A stretch of DNA of 35,816 nt from Candidatus Competibacteraceae bacterium (GTDB lineage Bacteria > Pseudomonadota > Gammaproteobacteria > Competibacterales > Competibacteraceae), in the NCBI GenBank assembly GCA_020444905.1, contig JAGRHQ010000013.1:1-35816 (forward strand), given 5' to 3'. Below, piece after piece: positions 8,071 to 18,300 of the stretch. Both the position numbers and the translations under genes were made by a program. Each line of letters opens with the position of its first letter. Within the stretch, counting starts at the first letter, position 1. The notes below the pieces were generated by a model, which saw only the letters and a program-made list of their open reading frames with translations, had not been told where the DNA came from and did not search any database.

Positions 8071-9393
8071 TTACCAGCGCCGTTCAAAGCGTTTGCGGAG
8101 AATGATCGCCAGGCCATTCATCACGAGCATGAAGGCCAGCAAGACCATAATCGCCGCCGAGGTGCGTTCGACAAACGCCCGTTCCGGCAGGTCGGCCCAA
8201 AGATAGATTTGCACCGGCAGCACCGTCGCCGGGTCGGTGAAGCCCTGCGGCACGTCAACGATAAAGGCCACCATACCGATCATCAGCAGTGGGGCCGATT
8301 CGCCCAGGGCGCGGGCCATGCCAATGATTGAACCGGTCAGCATACCCGGCATGGCCAGCGGCAGAACGTGATGACCCACCATTTGTAATTTGGATGCGCC
8401 CATGCCCAGCGCTGCTTCACGAATCGAAGGCGGGACCGAGGTCAGGGCGGCGCGTCCGGCGATAATAATTACTGGTAGCGTCATCAGACTCAAGACCAGA
8501 CCGCCGACCAGCGGCGCGGAACGCGGCAGGCCGAAGAAGTTAATGAACACCGCCAGCCCCAGTAGACCGAAGACGATAGAGGGCACTGCCGCCAGGTTAT
8601 TAATGTTGACTTCGATCAGATCGGTCCAACGGTTCTTGGGGGCAAATTCCTCTAGATAAACCGCAGTAGCCACGCCAATCGGAAAGGAGAGCAGAAAAGT
8701 CACCAGCAGGGTGTAGAACGACCCCATCAGCGCCCCACGAATACCCGCCTGTTCCGGCTCGCGGGAATCACCTTGGGTGAACAGAATCGTATTGAAACGT
8801 TTTTCCAATTTGCCGGATGCGCGTAATTGATCGATCCAAGCGATTTCCTGATCCTTGATGGGGCGCAACGATTCGTCAATATTGCGGTCGATATTGCCCT
8901 TGATGAAGGTATCCACATTAGCCGAGGCCAACACCCAGACGGACTGGCGGGTTCCGATTAACTCAGGATTGTTCAGTACTTCATTGCGCAGGCGATATGG
9001 CGCATTAGAACTGACGAGACCATACAGGGCGCGCAAGTTGCGGCGACCCTCGACCTCAGGAAACATCTCGCGAAGACTGGCGCGAATCAAGGCCGCGTAA
9101 TCTGCATTCTCCAAAACTTGCGGGCCACGGCGGCCATCCGGGTCAATGACCGCCGGATCGAACTGGATCGGCAACTCAACATAGGTCTGCCAGAAGGCCG
9201 GATAACCTTTGCCGATGATGTTGGCGAACATGAGCGCCACAAACGCCAACCCCAAGCTAATGGCGATCAGTCCATACCAGCGGAAGCGGCTCTCGGCGGC
9301 GTGCCGGCGCGCAAGACTGGCGTTGACAATGGTTTTGATGTCCCGTGGCGGTTTTGCCAGCTTGGGGGGCGATGAGGTCGATGGATTATTCAT
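8071..9393 (-). CDS. pstA: Phosphate ABC transporter permease PstA (long form with DUF3333)
   Basis: A 440-residue inner-membrane permease. A first membrane segment (about 41-62) is followed by a periplasmic insertion of about 150 residues (DUF3333 type, starting near [15 protein letters not shown]), then a binding-protein-dependent transport domain. The [25 protein letters not shown] coupling-helix region, which contacts PstB, is near residues 325-350, with ALGESAPL following. The start overlaps the pstC stop by 8 bases, indicating translational coupling. E. coli PstA is about 296 residues and lacks the insertion. Confidence 0.96.
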   Translation of the reverse strand: MNNPSTSSPPKLAKPPRDIKTIVNASLARRHAAESRFRWYGLIAISLGLAFVALMFANIIGKGYPAFWQTYVELPIQFDPAVIDPDGRRGPQVLENADYAALIRASLREMFPEVEGRRNLRALYGLVSSNAPYRLRNEVLNNPELIGTRQSVWVLASANVDTFIKGNIDRNIDESLRPIKDQEIAWIDQLRASGKLEKRFNTILFTQGDSREPEQAGIRGALMGSFYTLLVTFLLSFPIGVATAVYLEEFAPKNRWTDLIEVNINNLAAVPSIVFGLLGLAVFINFFGLPRSAPLVGGLVLSLMTLPVIIIAGRAALTSVPPSIREAALGMGASKLQMVGHHVLPLAMPGMLTGSIIGMARALGESAPLLMIGMVAFIVDVPQGFTDPATVLPVQIYLWADLPERAFVERTSAAIMVLLAFMLVMNGLAIILRKRFERRW

Positions 9394-10765
9394 ATTGTTC
9401 CCGGTACTTGCGCACGACCGTCAGGGCGATGATGTTGAGAATCAGCGTAACAATGAACAACACCAGACCCAGCGCGAACGCCGCCAGGGTTTTGGCGCTG
9501 TCGAATTCCTGATCGCCGGTGAGCAAAGTCACGATTTGCACGGTGACGGTGGTGACCGCCTGCAAGGGATTAGCGGTCAAATTCGCCGACAGACCGGCGG
9601 CCATGACCACGATCATCGTTTCGCCAATGGCGCGAGAGACCGCCAACAGAATACTGCCAACAATGCCTGGCAAAGCAGCGGGCAACAGCACTCGTTTGAT
9701 GGTTTCCGATTTGGTCGCGCCCAAAGCGTAAGAACCATCGCGCATTGATTGCGGCACGGCGTTAATGACATCGTCGGACAGCGAGGACACAAAAGGAATG
9801 ATCATGATGCCCATCACCAGACCGGCAGCCAAGGCGCTTTCCGAAGCGACTTGCAAACCCAGCGCCTGACCTGCATCCCGGATGAGCGGCGCAACGGTCA
9901 AGGCCGCGAAGAAACCGTAAACCACGGTGGGAATGCCGGCCAGTACTTCCAACGCGGGTTTAGCCGAAGCGCGGAATTTTGGACCGGCGTACTCGGACAG
10001 ATAAAGCGCCGACATCAGGCCAATCGGCACCGCGACCAACATGCCGATACCCGAAATTAACAGGGTGCCGGTAAACAATGGGATCATGCCGAATGCGCCA
10101 GAAGAACCGGTCTGGTCGGCGCGGATGGCAGTCTGCGGACTCCAGTGCAGGCCGAACAAAAATTCAGTGACCGGCACTTTGTGAAAAAACAGCACCGATT
10201 CAAAAAGCACCGACAATACAATGCCAATGGTGGTAAAAATCGCTACGGTTGAGCTGACGATAAGCAGCACATTGACCACCTGCTCCACCCGGTTACGGGC
10301 GCGCAGTTTGGGCGATATAGCCCGCCAAGCATAAGCGACGCCTGCGGTCGCCATCGTCAGAACCACCACCCACAGCGCCACATTGCCCATCATTTGCAGG
10401 TGGCGATAATGTGCAGCGGCGGCCAGGATCGTTGCATCCGGACGGCTGGAAACGATGTTGCCGCTGACCAGGTTCTTGATGTCGTTGACCACCAGATTCA
10501 GTCGCCCTGCCGGTAATTGCTGCAACTCGGGCGGCAAGCCGGCCACCACCAGTTCAATAATGACACTGGGTTGTAATGCGGCCCAGACGGCAAACACAAT
10601 CAACGCCGGCAATCCGCACCACAGCGCCGTGTAGGAACCGTAGTAACTCGGCAGGGAATGCAGGTTACGAATCTGCTTGCCAGCAACGGCCAAAGCGCGT
10701 TTGCGGCCCAGGTAGTAACCGCTCAAGCTCAATAATACAAGGGTCAGGAACAGGTAAAACAGCAT
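9386..10765 (-). CDS. pstC: Phosphate ABC transporter permease PstC (long form)
   Basis: A 459-residue inner-membrane permease. An N-terminal part with membrane segments near residues 1-20, 45-65 and 130-150 and a small periplasmic section precedes the transport domain (about 215-450). The cytoplasmic coupling motif is seen as GSYALGATKSETIKRVLLPAALPGI near 342-366, followed by AIGETMIVVMAAG, typical of PstC. E. coli PstC is about 319 residues, so this is the extended form, matching the extended PstA partner. ATG 10765 starts 21 bases past a stem-loop that separates it from pstS; no strong Shine-Dalgarno is visible. Confidence 0.95.
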   Translation of the reverse strand: MLFYLFLTLVLLSLSGYYLGRKRALAVAGKQIRNLHSLPSYYGSYTALWCGLPALIVFAVWAALQPSVIIELVVAGLPPELQQLPAGRLNLVVNDIKNLVSGNIVSSRPDATILAAAAHYRHLQMMGNVALWVVVLTMATAGVAYAWRAISPKLRARNRVEQVVNVLLIVSSTVAIFTTIGIVLSVLFESVLFFHKVPVTEFLFGLHWSPQTAIRADQTGSSGAFGMIPLFTGTLLISGIGMLVAVPIGLMSALYLSEYAGPKFRASAKPALEVLAGIPTVVYGFFAALTVAPLIRDAGQALGLQVASESALAAGLVMGIMIIPFVSSLSDDVINAVPQSMRDGSYALGATKSETIKRVLLPAALPGIVGSILLAVSRAIGETMIVVMAAGLSANLTANPLQAVTTVTVQIVTLLTGDQEFDSAKTLAAFALGLVLFIVTLILNIIALTVVRKYREQYE

Positions 10766-10785
10766 AGTGGGGTCATCAAGATGCG

Positions 10786-10817
10786 AAAAGCCGCCCGCAA
10801 CAGGGGGTGTGGGCGGC
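10786..10817 (-). terminator. Stem-loop between pstS and pstC (partial terminator or mRNA-stabilising hairpin)
   Basis: Perfect 7-bp GC stem GCCGCCC / GGGCGGC with a 14-base loop, followed on the minus strand by TTTTCG. It lies 28 bases after the pstS stop. Hairpins here are common in binding-protein operons and allow more binding protein than permease; the T tract is short, so read-through into pstC is expected. Confidence 0.65.
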
Positions 10818-10844
10818 GTATGTTACCTGGATTCCGCTATTGGA

Positions 10845-11876
10845 TCACAGGGGCTTCAGGTTTTTTGCGTCCATCGCAGACTGCTTGCGCTGGTCAGCAG
10901 GCAGTGGGATCAAACCCTTGTTGGCCAGATAACCTTCATCGCCCATGGCCTTGTCGCTGACATACTCATCAACAAATTCCTTGATGCCGGGGATGACGCC
11001 GACATGCGCTTTCTTGACATAGACAAACAGTGGCCGCGAGACTGGATATTTGCCACTGGCGATGTTGTCGAATTCCGGCTCGACGCCATTGATGGGTTCG
11101 CCCTGAATTTTGTCCAGATTTTCTTCCAGGAAGCTGTAGCCGAAGATACCCAGCGCATTGGGGTTGGCCACCAGTTTGTTGACGATCAGGTTGTCATTCT
11201 CGCCCGCTTCGATGTACGCGCCGTCTTCACGGATCGTCTGGCAAACGGCTTTCGCTTCCTTCTTGTCCAGCGCCTTGACCGCAGCGAACTCTTCGCAGCC
11301 GATATCCATGACTAATTCAACAAAGGCGTCACGGGTGCCAGAGGTCGGCGGAGGACCCAGCACTTCGATTTTCTTCGCTGGTAATTCCGGGTTGACTTCC
11401 TTCCAGGTCTTGAACGGATTGGCAACCAGTTTGCCTGTGCCCGGCTCTGGAACCTGCTTGGCTAACGCCAACCACAGGTCTTTGGTGGTCAACGGCATTG
11501 GCTCATTTTTCTTGGAGGAGGCGACGACGATGCCATCGAAACCGATCTTGATCTCGACAACTTCCTTGACGCCGTTCTTGGCGCAGGTTTCGATTTCGGA
11601 CTTCTTGATAGCGCGTGAAGCATTGGAAAGATCCGGGAATTCGACGCCAACGCCGCCACAGAACAGCTTGAAGCCGCCGCCGGTGCCGGTGGATTCGACT
11701 TTGGGCGTCTTGAAGTCGGCGTTCGCTTTACCGAACTGCTCGGCCACGGCGGTCGTAAAAGGATAAACGGTGGACGAACCCACAATGCTGATGTAATCGC
11801 GGGCCGATTGGGCATGGGCGGCGCCGGCCAGCGTGAACGTGGCCGCCACGGCGAATGCGAGCTTGTGCCTGATCAC
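10845..11876 (-). CDS. pstS: Phosphate ABC transporter periplasmic substrate-binding protein PstS
   Basis: A 343-residue periplasmic protein that binds phosphate and delivers it to PstCA. The start is GTG 11876, with GGAGG six bases upstream; the open frame reaching 11996 runs through the promoter region and was rejected. A signal peptide (IRHKLAFAVAATFTLAGAAHA, cleaved before QSARDY) is followed by the phosphate-binding segment IVGSSTVYPFT, then TSGTRDAF, which supplies further ligand contacts. The Tyr/Ser-rich style and the NASRAIKKSE region match PstS of the sphX/pstS group. It is first in the pst-phoU operon, downstream of Pho-box-like repeats. Confidence 0.95.
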   Translation of the reverse strand: MIRHKLAFAVAATFTLAGAAHAQSARDYISIVGSSTVYPFTTAVAEQFGKANADFKTPKVESTGTGGGFKLFCGGVGVEFPDLSNASRAIKKSEIETCAKNGVKEVVEIKIGFDGIVVASSKKNEPMPLTTKDLWLALAKQVPEPGTGKLVANPFKTWKEVNPELPAKKIEVLGPPPTSGTRDAFVELVMDIGCEEFAAVKALDKKEAKAVCQTIREDGAYIEAGENDNLIVNKLVANPNALGIFGYSFLEENLDKIQGEPINGVEPEFDNIASGKYPVSRPLFVYVKKAHVGVIPGIKEFVDEYVSDKAMGDEGYLANKGLIPLPADQRKQSAMDAKNLKPL

Positions 11877-11985
11877 AGAAAACCTCCGATAAGCAATTGT
11901 TATACAGATGATTAAACAGAAAAAACCCTCATCCTCAAGGGCTGTGGTAAAAATATAACCTGTGATTACTACGAGATGACGGTCT

Positions 11986-12018
11986 TTATATTGCATTTAT
12001 ATTGCAGTTTTATGGCAA
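11986..12018 (-). promoter_or_regulatory. Pho box: three tandem 11-bp PhoB-binding repeats upstream of pstS
   Basis: Read on the minus strand, three adjoining 11-base units occur with no gap: TTGCCATAAAA (12018-12008), CTGCAATATAA (12007-11997) and ATGCAATATAA (11996-11986). The Pho box consensus is an 11-base periodic direct repeat of CTGTCAT plus an A/T-rich spacer; here the T of TGTCA is replaced by TGCCA/TGCAA, but the period, TGC core and A/T spacer fit. The site ends 110 bases before the pstS start. TAGTAAT about 14 bases downstream is a possible -10 element. The divergent dehydrogenase gene starts only 16-32 bases away. Confidence 0.75.
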
Positions 12019-12034
12019 TGAACCCTGAAAGAGG

Positions 12035-12916
12035 ATGCCGGAGAAGAGAGTGCAACGTAATCAACAGACAAATAGCGAGAGGGTCATCCTGATTACGGGT
12101 TGTTCTTCGGGCATTGGGTATTGTGTCGCTCATGGTCTGAAGACGCGCGGTTGGCGGGTATTCGCCACAGCCCGACAGGCAGCGGATGTCGAACGCTTGC
12201 AAGCGGAAGGGTTGGAAAGTGTATGTCTGGATGTGCGAGACGCCTTATCTATTCAGTCCGCGGTGACGGAAATCCTGGCGAGGACCGATGGCCGGTTGGA
12301 CGCGCTGTTTAACAATGCTGGCTACGGTCAACCCGGCGCGGTGGAGGATGTGAGTCGTGATGCGTTGCGTGAGCAGTTTGAGACCAATCTGTTCGGTGCG
12401 CTGGAAGTGACTAATCAGGTGATCCCGGTGATGCGCCGGCAGGGCGCAGGACAGATTCTGTACAATAGTTCAGTGTTGGGTTTAGTCGCATTTCCCTACC
12501 GGGGCGCTTACGTGGCCAGCAAGTTTGCGCTGGAGGGACTGGCGGATACCTTGCGTTTAGAGCTTGCGGGTACGGGCATTCATGTTTGCCTGATCGAGCC
12601 GGGACCGATTCTCAGCCGGTTTCGCGACAACGCCCATACGGCCTATCAGCGGCATATTCGCGCTGCGAATAGTCTACATCGTGAGAAATATGCCGCGATG
12701 GAGGCGCGCTTGCTCAAAGAAGGCCCCGCTGCGCCGTTCACGCTGCCACCGGAAGCGGTATTGAAGCGGGTGATTCATGCGCTGGAAAGTCCCCGACCTC
12801 GCGCCCGCTATCCGGTGACGACGCCAACATACCTGTTTGCCATCCTAAAGCGATGGTTGCCCACTGCAATGTTGGATGCGATTCTGCGGCGGGCGGGCGG
12901 CGAAGGACGGCGGTAG
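12035..12916 (+). CDS. Short-chain dehydrogenase/reductase (classical SDR)
   Basis: A 293-residue cytoplasmic NAD(P)-dependent oxidoreductase. The nucleotide-binding motif TGCSSGIG is near residues 22-29, the NNAG motif is FNNAGYG near 90, the catalytic Ser lies in LYNSSVLG near 145 and the Tyr-Lys pair in YVASKFALEG near 158-162. The LRLELAGTGIHVCLIEPGPI segment and length resemble the SDR group of retinol/steroid-dehydrogenase-like proteins, but the substrate is unknown. ATG 12035 has AGG directly against it, which is too close; GTG 12050 has GGAG six bases upstream and may be the true start. It is divergent from pstS and its upstream region is occupied by the Pho box, so phosphate control is possible. 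Confidence 0.9.
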   Translation: MPEKRVQRNQQTNSERVILITGCSSGIGYCVAHGLKTRGWRVFATARQAADVERLQAEGLESVCLDVRDALSIQSAVTEILARTDGRLDALFNNAGYGQPGAVEDVSRDALREQFETNLFGALEVTNQVIPVMRRQGAGQILYNSSVLGLVAFPYRGAYVASKFALEGLADTLRLELAGTGIHVCLIEPGPILSRFRDNAHTAYQRHIRAANSLHREKYAAMEARLLKEGPAAPFTLPPEAVLKRVIHALESPRPRARYPVTTPTYLFAILKRWLPTAMLDAILRRAGGEGRR

Positions 12917-12935
12917 GGAGCCGTAGCTGCTTGGA

Positions 12936-15146
12936 CTAAGGTTGCGCCAGAGCCTCCAGCACGGAACGCAATTCCAGCCACCACTGTTCCAGCGGCCGCC
13001 GGTTGGCGATATCGACCATATCCGGCATCTGCTTGATCGGGAATGTGGTCAGCTTGCCCTCGGCCAGACCGACGAAAGCGCCCGCCGCCCCGCCGCGCCC
13101 CAGTTCCCCGGTCAGGAAGTCGATGCAGTGGGCGGCCAGCCGGGTCGCCAGAATGCGATCGAACGGTGAGGGATTGCCGCCTTGTTGAACGTGGCCTAAC
13201 ACCGCCTGGCGCACGTCAAACAGGTGACTGCCTTCCTCTTCAAACAGCCGGGCCAGAAAATCGGTGGTGTATTGATCGTTGGCGTACTCGTTGCGAATCG
13301 TCAGGTAGAAGCGCCGCCCCTTGCCGAAGCTGTCGACCATGCGCTCCACATCGGCCTGCAAGTCCTTGAGCGTGATGCCCTCTTCAGGCAAATAAATCCG
13401 TTCCGCCCCGCTGGCCATCCCGCTCATCAACGCCAAATAACCACAATGCCGCCCCATGACCTCGACCACAAAACAACGCCGCGCCGCCATCGCCGATTGC
13501 TTGATGCGGTCGAGCGCCTCGACAATCACATTGAGCGCCGTATCAGCGCCGACGCTTAAATCCGATCCCGGCAGGTTGTTGTCGATGGTCGCCGGCAAAC
13601 AAATCATCGGCATCTTGAAGGCGGGATAACGCTCCCGCTCGCTGTGTAGCCAGTGTAGGACCTGATAGGCTTTCCAGCCGCCGATGACCAGCAGACCATC
13701 GACGCCGTGCGTCTCCAAAGCGCGCGCAACGGTGTAGAGTTGTTCCGTGGTCGGGGTTTGCCGACTGGCGCCCAGCTCCGCGCCGCCCAGCGCGGTCCAG
13801 CCTTCGACATCGCCCCAGGTGAGTTCTTCAATCCGTCCGTCGATCAAACCGCCAAAGCTGCCGCGCACCCCCAGCATGGTATGGCCGCGATCCCGGCCCA
13901 GGCGCACGGCGGCACGGGCGGCGGTGTTCATGCCCGGCGCCAGTCCGCCGCCATGCAATACCGCGATGCGGCGCGGGCGGTCCACGGGCGTCACGCTGGG
14001 CAACGCCTCGGCCATCGCCCGAAAGGTTTTGGTCATTTCGTTGAAACTACCGCCGCGTAGCTCCACGGCTTTGACGTAATCCTTTTCGGCAATAGTCCGG
14101 GCTACTGCGCGGGTTTGCTCGACGCATTGCATCAAGGGTAATCGCCTCACCCGGTTATAGCGTACCCCGATGAGTTGCGGTTCACTATCTGGAGTCGCGG
14201 CCAGAACTTCCTGAACCGCGGCGTGGCCAACCAGGGTGCTCATCCAGCGGTCATAAGCGCTGGGCGTGCCGCCGCGCTGGACATGCCCGAGGATCGTCAC
14301 GCGGGTATCTTCGCCCAGCCGCTCTTCCAGAACCTGGCGGATATAGTCGGCGCTGATCCGGTTGCCGGTCCGATCGGTGGCGCCTTCGGCTACCACCACA
14401 ATACTGTCGCGCCGACCCGCCGCCCGGCCATGACGCAACATCTCGCACATACGGTTTTCCCAGCCTTCCGCCGGCGGATATTCAGGGATAAGAACATAGT
14501 CAGCGCCGCCAGCAATAGCGCTGGTCAGCGCCAGGTAGCCGCAATGCCGGCCCATCACCTCGACCACGAAACTGCGCTGGTGGCTGGCGGCGGTGCTGGT
14601 CAGCGCGTCAATCGCTTCGATGATCCGGTGCAGGGCGGAATCGGCGCCGATGGTCATGTCGGTGCCGACCATATCGTTATCGATGGAGCCGACCAACCCG
14701 GCAATCATCAGCGCGGGATGGGCGCGGGCCGTCGCTTCGTCGATTTCGCCGGCTTGCACCAGTTCCGCCAACAGTTCCGGCCATTCCTGGCGAAACAGAT
14801 TCGCGCCGGTCAGGCTGCCGTCGCCACCGATGATCACCAGGCGGTCAATACCGCATTGGAGCAGATTGCGGGCGGCGCGTCGGCGGCCGTCCCGTTCCCG
14901 GAACGCGGGACAGCGGGCAGTGCCGATGATCGTACCGCCCCGGTGCAGGATGCTGCCAACATCATCCCAGGCGAGTTGACGGACGCGATCGCCGCCGTCC
15001 ACCATGCCTTGATAGCCTTCGTAGATGGCGTAAACGGCTGCGCCTTCGTGAATGGCGGCGCGAACCACCGCGCGAACGGCGGCGTTCATGCCCTGGGCGT
15101 CGCCACCGCTGGTCAGAACGCCAATGCTGATCTGAGAATGAGACAT
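12936..15146 (-). CDS. Two-domain (eukaryote-type) ATP-dependent 6-phosphofructokinase
   Basis: A 736-residue protein made of two fused phosphofructokinase domains; ordinary bacterial PfkA is about 320. It phosphorylates fructose 6-phosphate to the 1,6-bisphosphate. The N-terminal half (1-390) keeps the catalytic set: GVLTSGGDAQGMNAAVR, GTARC, IIGGDGSLTGA, GLVGSIDND with the catalytic Asp, VVEVMGRHCGYLA, VAEGATD and LGHVQRGGTPSAYDR. In the C-terminal half (about 395-736) GGDGS has become GGWKA, so it is probably regulatory, while PATIDNNLPGS, RRCFVVEVMGRHCG, the RNE of TIRNEYANDQYTTDF and LGHVQQGGNPSPFDR remain. The arrangement and wording follow animal PFK-1 closely. It converges with the SDR gene, 19 bases apart; its start at ATG 15146 lacks a strong Shine-Dalgarno. 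Confidence 0.95.
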   Translation of the reverse strand: MSHSQISIGVLTSGGDAQGMNAAVRAVVRAAIHEGAAVYAIYEGYQGMVDGGDRVRQLAWDDVGSILHRGGTIIGTARCPAFRERDGRRRAARNLLQCGIDRLVIIGGDGSLTGANLFRQEWPELLAELVQAGEIDEATARAHPALMIAGLVGSIDNDMVGTDMTIGADSALHRIIEAIDALTSTAASHQRSFVVEVMGRHCGYLALTSAIAGGADYVLIPEYPPAEGWENRMCEMLRHGRAAGRRDSIVVVAEGATDRTGNRISADYIRQVLEERLGEDTRVTILGHVQRGGTPSAYDRWMSTLVGHAAVQEVLAATPDSEPQLIGVRYNRVRRLPLMQCVEQTRAVARTIAEKDYVKAVELRGGSFNEMTKTFRAMAEALPSVTPVDRPRRIAVLHGGGLAPGMNTAARAAVRLGRDRGHTMLGVRGSFGGLIDGRIEELTWGDVEGWTALGGAELGASRQTPTTEQLYTVARALETHGVDGLLVIGGWKAYQVLHWLHSERERYPAFKMPMICLPATIDNNLPGSDLSVGADTALNVIVEALDRIKQSAMAARRCFVVEVMGRHCGYLALMSGMASGAERIYLPEEGITLKDLQADVERMVDSFGKGRRFYLTIRNEYANDQYTTDFLARLFEEEGSHLFDVRQAVLGHVQQGGNPSPFDRILATRLAAHCIDFLTGELGRGGAAGAFVGLAEGKLTTFPIKQMPDMVDIANRRPLEQWWLELRSVLEALAQP

Positions 15147-15249
15147 AGAACAGGGTTTCCCTTGGCTGCTGAATGGATGGAAGATGGATGGAGGTAAGCT
15201 TAGCAGCAGTTTTTAAACGGGGGATTAAGGCTATTCAAGCTCGAATCCT

Positions 15250-15274
15250 TCTGCCCTTTGGCAAAGAGGGCAGA
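15250..15274. repeat. Perfect inverted repeat in the pfk upstream region
   Basis: TCTGCCCT and AGGGCAGA are separated by a 9-base loop, giving an 8-bp stem. It lies between the pfk start and the stop of the fusion gene, in a 182-base intergenic stretch with no gene. On either strand it lacks a convincing T run, so it may be part of a repeat element or a weak terminator for the fusion gene upstream. Confidence 0.5.
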
Positions 15275-15291
15275 AAATGCCTTTGCCGCTA

Positions 15292-15322
15292 TCCCCTTCT
15301 TTGAAAAAGAGGGGCCGGGGGA
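15292..15322 (+). repeat. Palindromic intergenic repeat, copy 1
   Basis: TCCCCTTCTTTGAAAAAGAG followed by GGGCCGGGGGAT forms an imperfect hairpin (CCCCTT / AGGGG arms around CTTTGAAAAA). The same pattern, with arms lengthened and the CGGGGGA tail kept, occurs in the opposite orientation at 18541-18574, so the two copies bracket the 15329-18472 gene. Confidence 0.65.
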
Positions 15323-15328
15323 TCAAGG

Positions 15329-18300
15329 TTACAACGATCTGGCAAGACGGAAACCTAGGAAGCTGTTACGAAGCGACGGCCAGTTCCAGTTGCGGTACGC
15401 CGAACGCACCCAAGCGGGAGAGTAGAACCAGGAGCCACCCCGAATCACCTGGACGCCAGTTGCATAATTTACATTACATATCTGCTCTTGTCCCGCATAA
15501 GGATTTTGCCAGAGTGAGCAAGTCCATTCCCAGACATTGCCCAGCATGTCATACAAATCCCACCGGTTGGCTGTAAACAAACCGACCGGAGCCGTATAGG
15601 TATAACCATCATTACATTCATGGATCGTCCAGTCTGGATAGGTCTGCTGGAACGTCCAATCCGCCACATTGGCGTAGCTACAGGCTAAATCCGGATTCTC
15701 TCCCCAATAGCGCGCGGTCGTCGTTCCCGCTCGCGCCGCGTATTCCCATTCCGCCTCGGTCGGCAACCGATACGCCAAGCCCGTCTGCTGACTCAGCCAC
15801 CGCGCGTAGGCCGTCGCATCGAACCAGTCCACATTGATCACCGGTCGCCGCCCCCGGCCCCAACCTTCGTCATCGGGCTTGGTCCGGCCCGTCGCCTCGG
15901 CAAACCGGTCATATTCGTCAAAGGTCACTTCGTATTTGCCGATGGCGAAACGCGCCACCGTCACTGTGTGTTGCTGTTCATTGTCCCACCGGCCCACTTC
16001 GCTAGTCGGACTGCCCATCAGGAAGGTTTCCCCTGACAGGACGACCATATCGGGTTCGATGAAGAAATCCGAGGAGGAGGAATGCGCCGTAATCCAGTCC
16101 GCCAGGTACGGCAGAATCTCGTGGCTGCTGTCCTCGACACTCACTTCGGCCTTCAGGGCGCGGACACCATTAAAGGTTTCATCATCCAGAAACTTGGGGG
16201 TGTGACTGAATCCGGGAAACACCGACTCATCGACTTCATCCCCTTCAAGATTCGCCTCGGTGGTGTCCAGCGCAATGACGTACTCACTCACCTTCGCGCC
16301 CAAGCCGCCAAGCGACTGATCCCGGCGTAACGCCTGCTGCTTACGATCACTGGGTAGAAAACGCTGGCTCTCGAACGAGATCAGTCCATCGCCATCCGTT
16401 AGCGTAATCCTCTTATGGCGAGTGAAATTCTCCCAGTACGCCTTCACCGACGTCCGCAAGCCGATCAGCACTTGCACCGGCAGGTTCGGCGCCAAAAACA
16501 GATGGTCAGTATTTTTCAGGTCGCGGAGGATCGAGCCGGCGCTCAGTGACCACTGTGGCAGATCTTCCACAAGATCATTCGCTCGTCCCGCTTGCACACA
16601 GGAAACCTGCTTACAATATCTGATAAGGTCTCCCCCAACCCCATCCACGCCCTCCGGGTAGTCAGAACTGTTACTGGCAAAGACGCCGCTATGCGGGGCG
16701 CCAACCGTGGTCAGGGAGGCGACGGGCAAACGCTGATTTGAATAGTCGCTCCCAAAATCCGCTAGCCCTTGCAGATAAGTGCGCGCCAGCAGACCGCCAA
16801 AGGAATGCGCCACCAGATGCACATGCTTGCCGGTCTCGGTTTTAATTAACGCGACCGCATGAAACAGGTCCACGGCCACATCCTCAAAGCGGGCATTGGT
16901 GCGCCAGCGGAATTCAAACGGCAGAATTTTCGGTTGGCTGACGCCACCGCCCATCCGGGTTTGTAAGGCTGTGAACATCTGATTCCAGGTGGTATCGTCC
17001 GATCCAGAGCCACCCCCCAGACTATCCCCCAGGTTAAAGCCGTGTATGAACAGCACCGGCTGGGCATCGTGCGCCAGCTCCGCACTCCCCAGGGCGTAGG
17101 CCGCACACAACACCGAGGCCGCTTGATAAATCAGGGTGATGGACTCTTCTCCAACCGGGATTTTCAGTGTTTCTTCCGCCAGCAAACGACTCGGTACGCG
17201 CGCACCGTTGTAAAAAAATCCCTTGATAAAAAAGCCCTTGGTCGATTGCCAAAGGCGCGGCGCATCTCCTGAACAATCCCGATCCGCACTGGCCAGCATC
17301 GCATAAGGTTCCGCTTCGGCCACAGACGCCGCCGTCGAGAGTGCGGTCAACGCGCTGGTATTCAGACGCACCGTGCGGCCTTCCGCCAAGGGTGCAGACA
17401 GCGTCAACGTGATCATCGGATCGCCGTCCGCCGTCGTCCCGGTGCGCAAGACTGCATCGGCTCCCACCGGCAATGCATCCCCGTCAATCTCCACCAGATC
17501 GCCCAGCGTAATCAGGCTCACTCCATTGGAGGTTGCCGTCTCCACCTGTTGCGCCGCGACCAATTCCAGGCTACCCGTCACATCGAATGTCGCAGCCCCA
17601 GACGTGACGCGCATCTGGAAGGGCTTCGATCCGGCCAGTACCCCATCCGGCGGCTGGTAACGGAGCGCGCCGGTGTCGCTGTTGACTGTCAATCCTGTTG
17701 GGCCGGACCGTAGCGTAAATCTCAGGGTCATCTGCGACCCTTCGGAAAACACCACCTGCGCCGGGCCGGTGGTCAGCGCCTGACCCACGAACAGATTGTA
17801 GCGGTTCTCGCCATCCGCGCCGTCCAACTGCACCGTGCGAATCTCCGCAAGACTCACCCCGCCATCCACCACCGCCCCATCCAGGCCCGGATTCGCTGCC
17901 AGCCATGCTACCGCCTTGGTCGGTGTGATCGCGCCATTCGCATCCGCCGCAATGAAGGCGATAAACGCCTGGAGCGCGGCTTTACGAATCGGGTTACTGT
18001 CCTGGTTTTCCAGCGTATTGGCAAAGTTCGCCAGCACCGTCCCCCGCGAATCGCCTACATCCAGGCGACTCACCCAGTAATCCAAGCCTCCCAGATCTGG
18101 CGACCGGCCCAGCATGTTTTCATACAAGGCCGTCACGAATTGTTCATTCGTCAATGACGCCGGATATTTCGCCTGAAACTCGTCCGACGCGACGAAGAAA
18201 TCAGCGATGGCATTGACATTGCCTTGAAATGGCTCGAAACCTACGCCGCTTTCCAGATAAACATCAGTCCAGAAGGTCAGTCCGGTAATGTCGCCATAAT

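Noticed and set aside
11877-11996. Upstream extension of pstS to 11996
   Set aside because: The extension would encode part of the promoter and Pho box; GTG 11876 has an ideal GGAGG and opens directly into a signal peptide.
14175-15197. Plus-strand open frame (340 codons) opposite the phosphofructokinase
   Set aside because: It overlaps the conserved catalytic half of PFK and has no family resemblance; antisense shadow.
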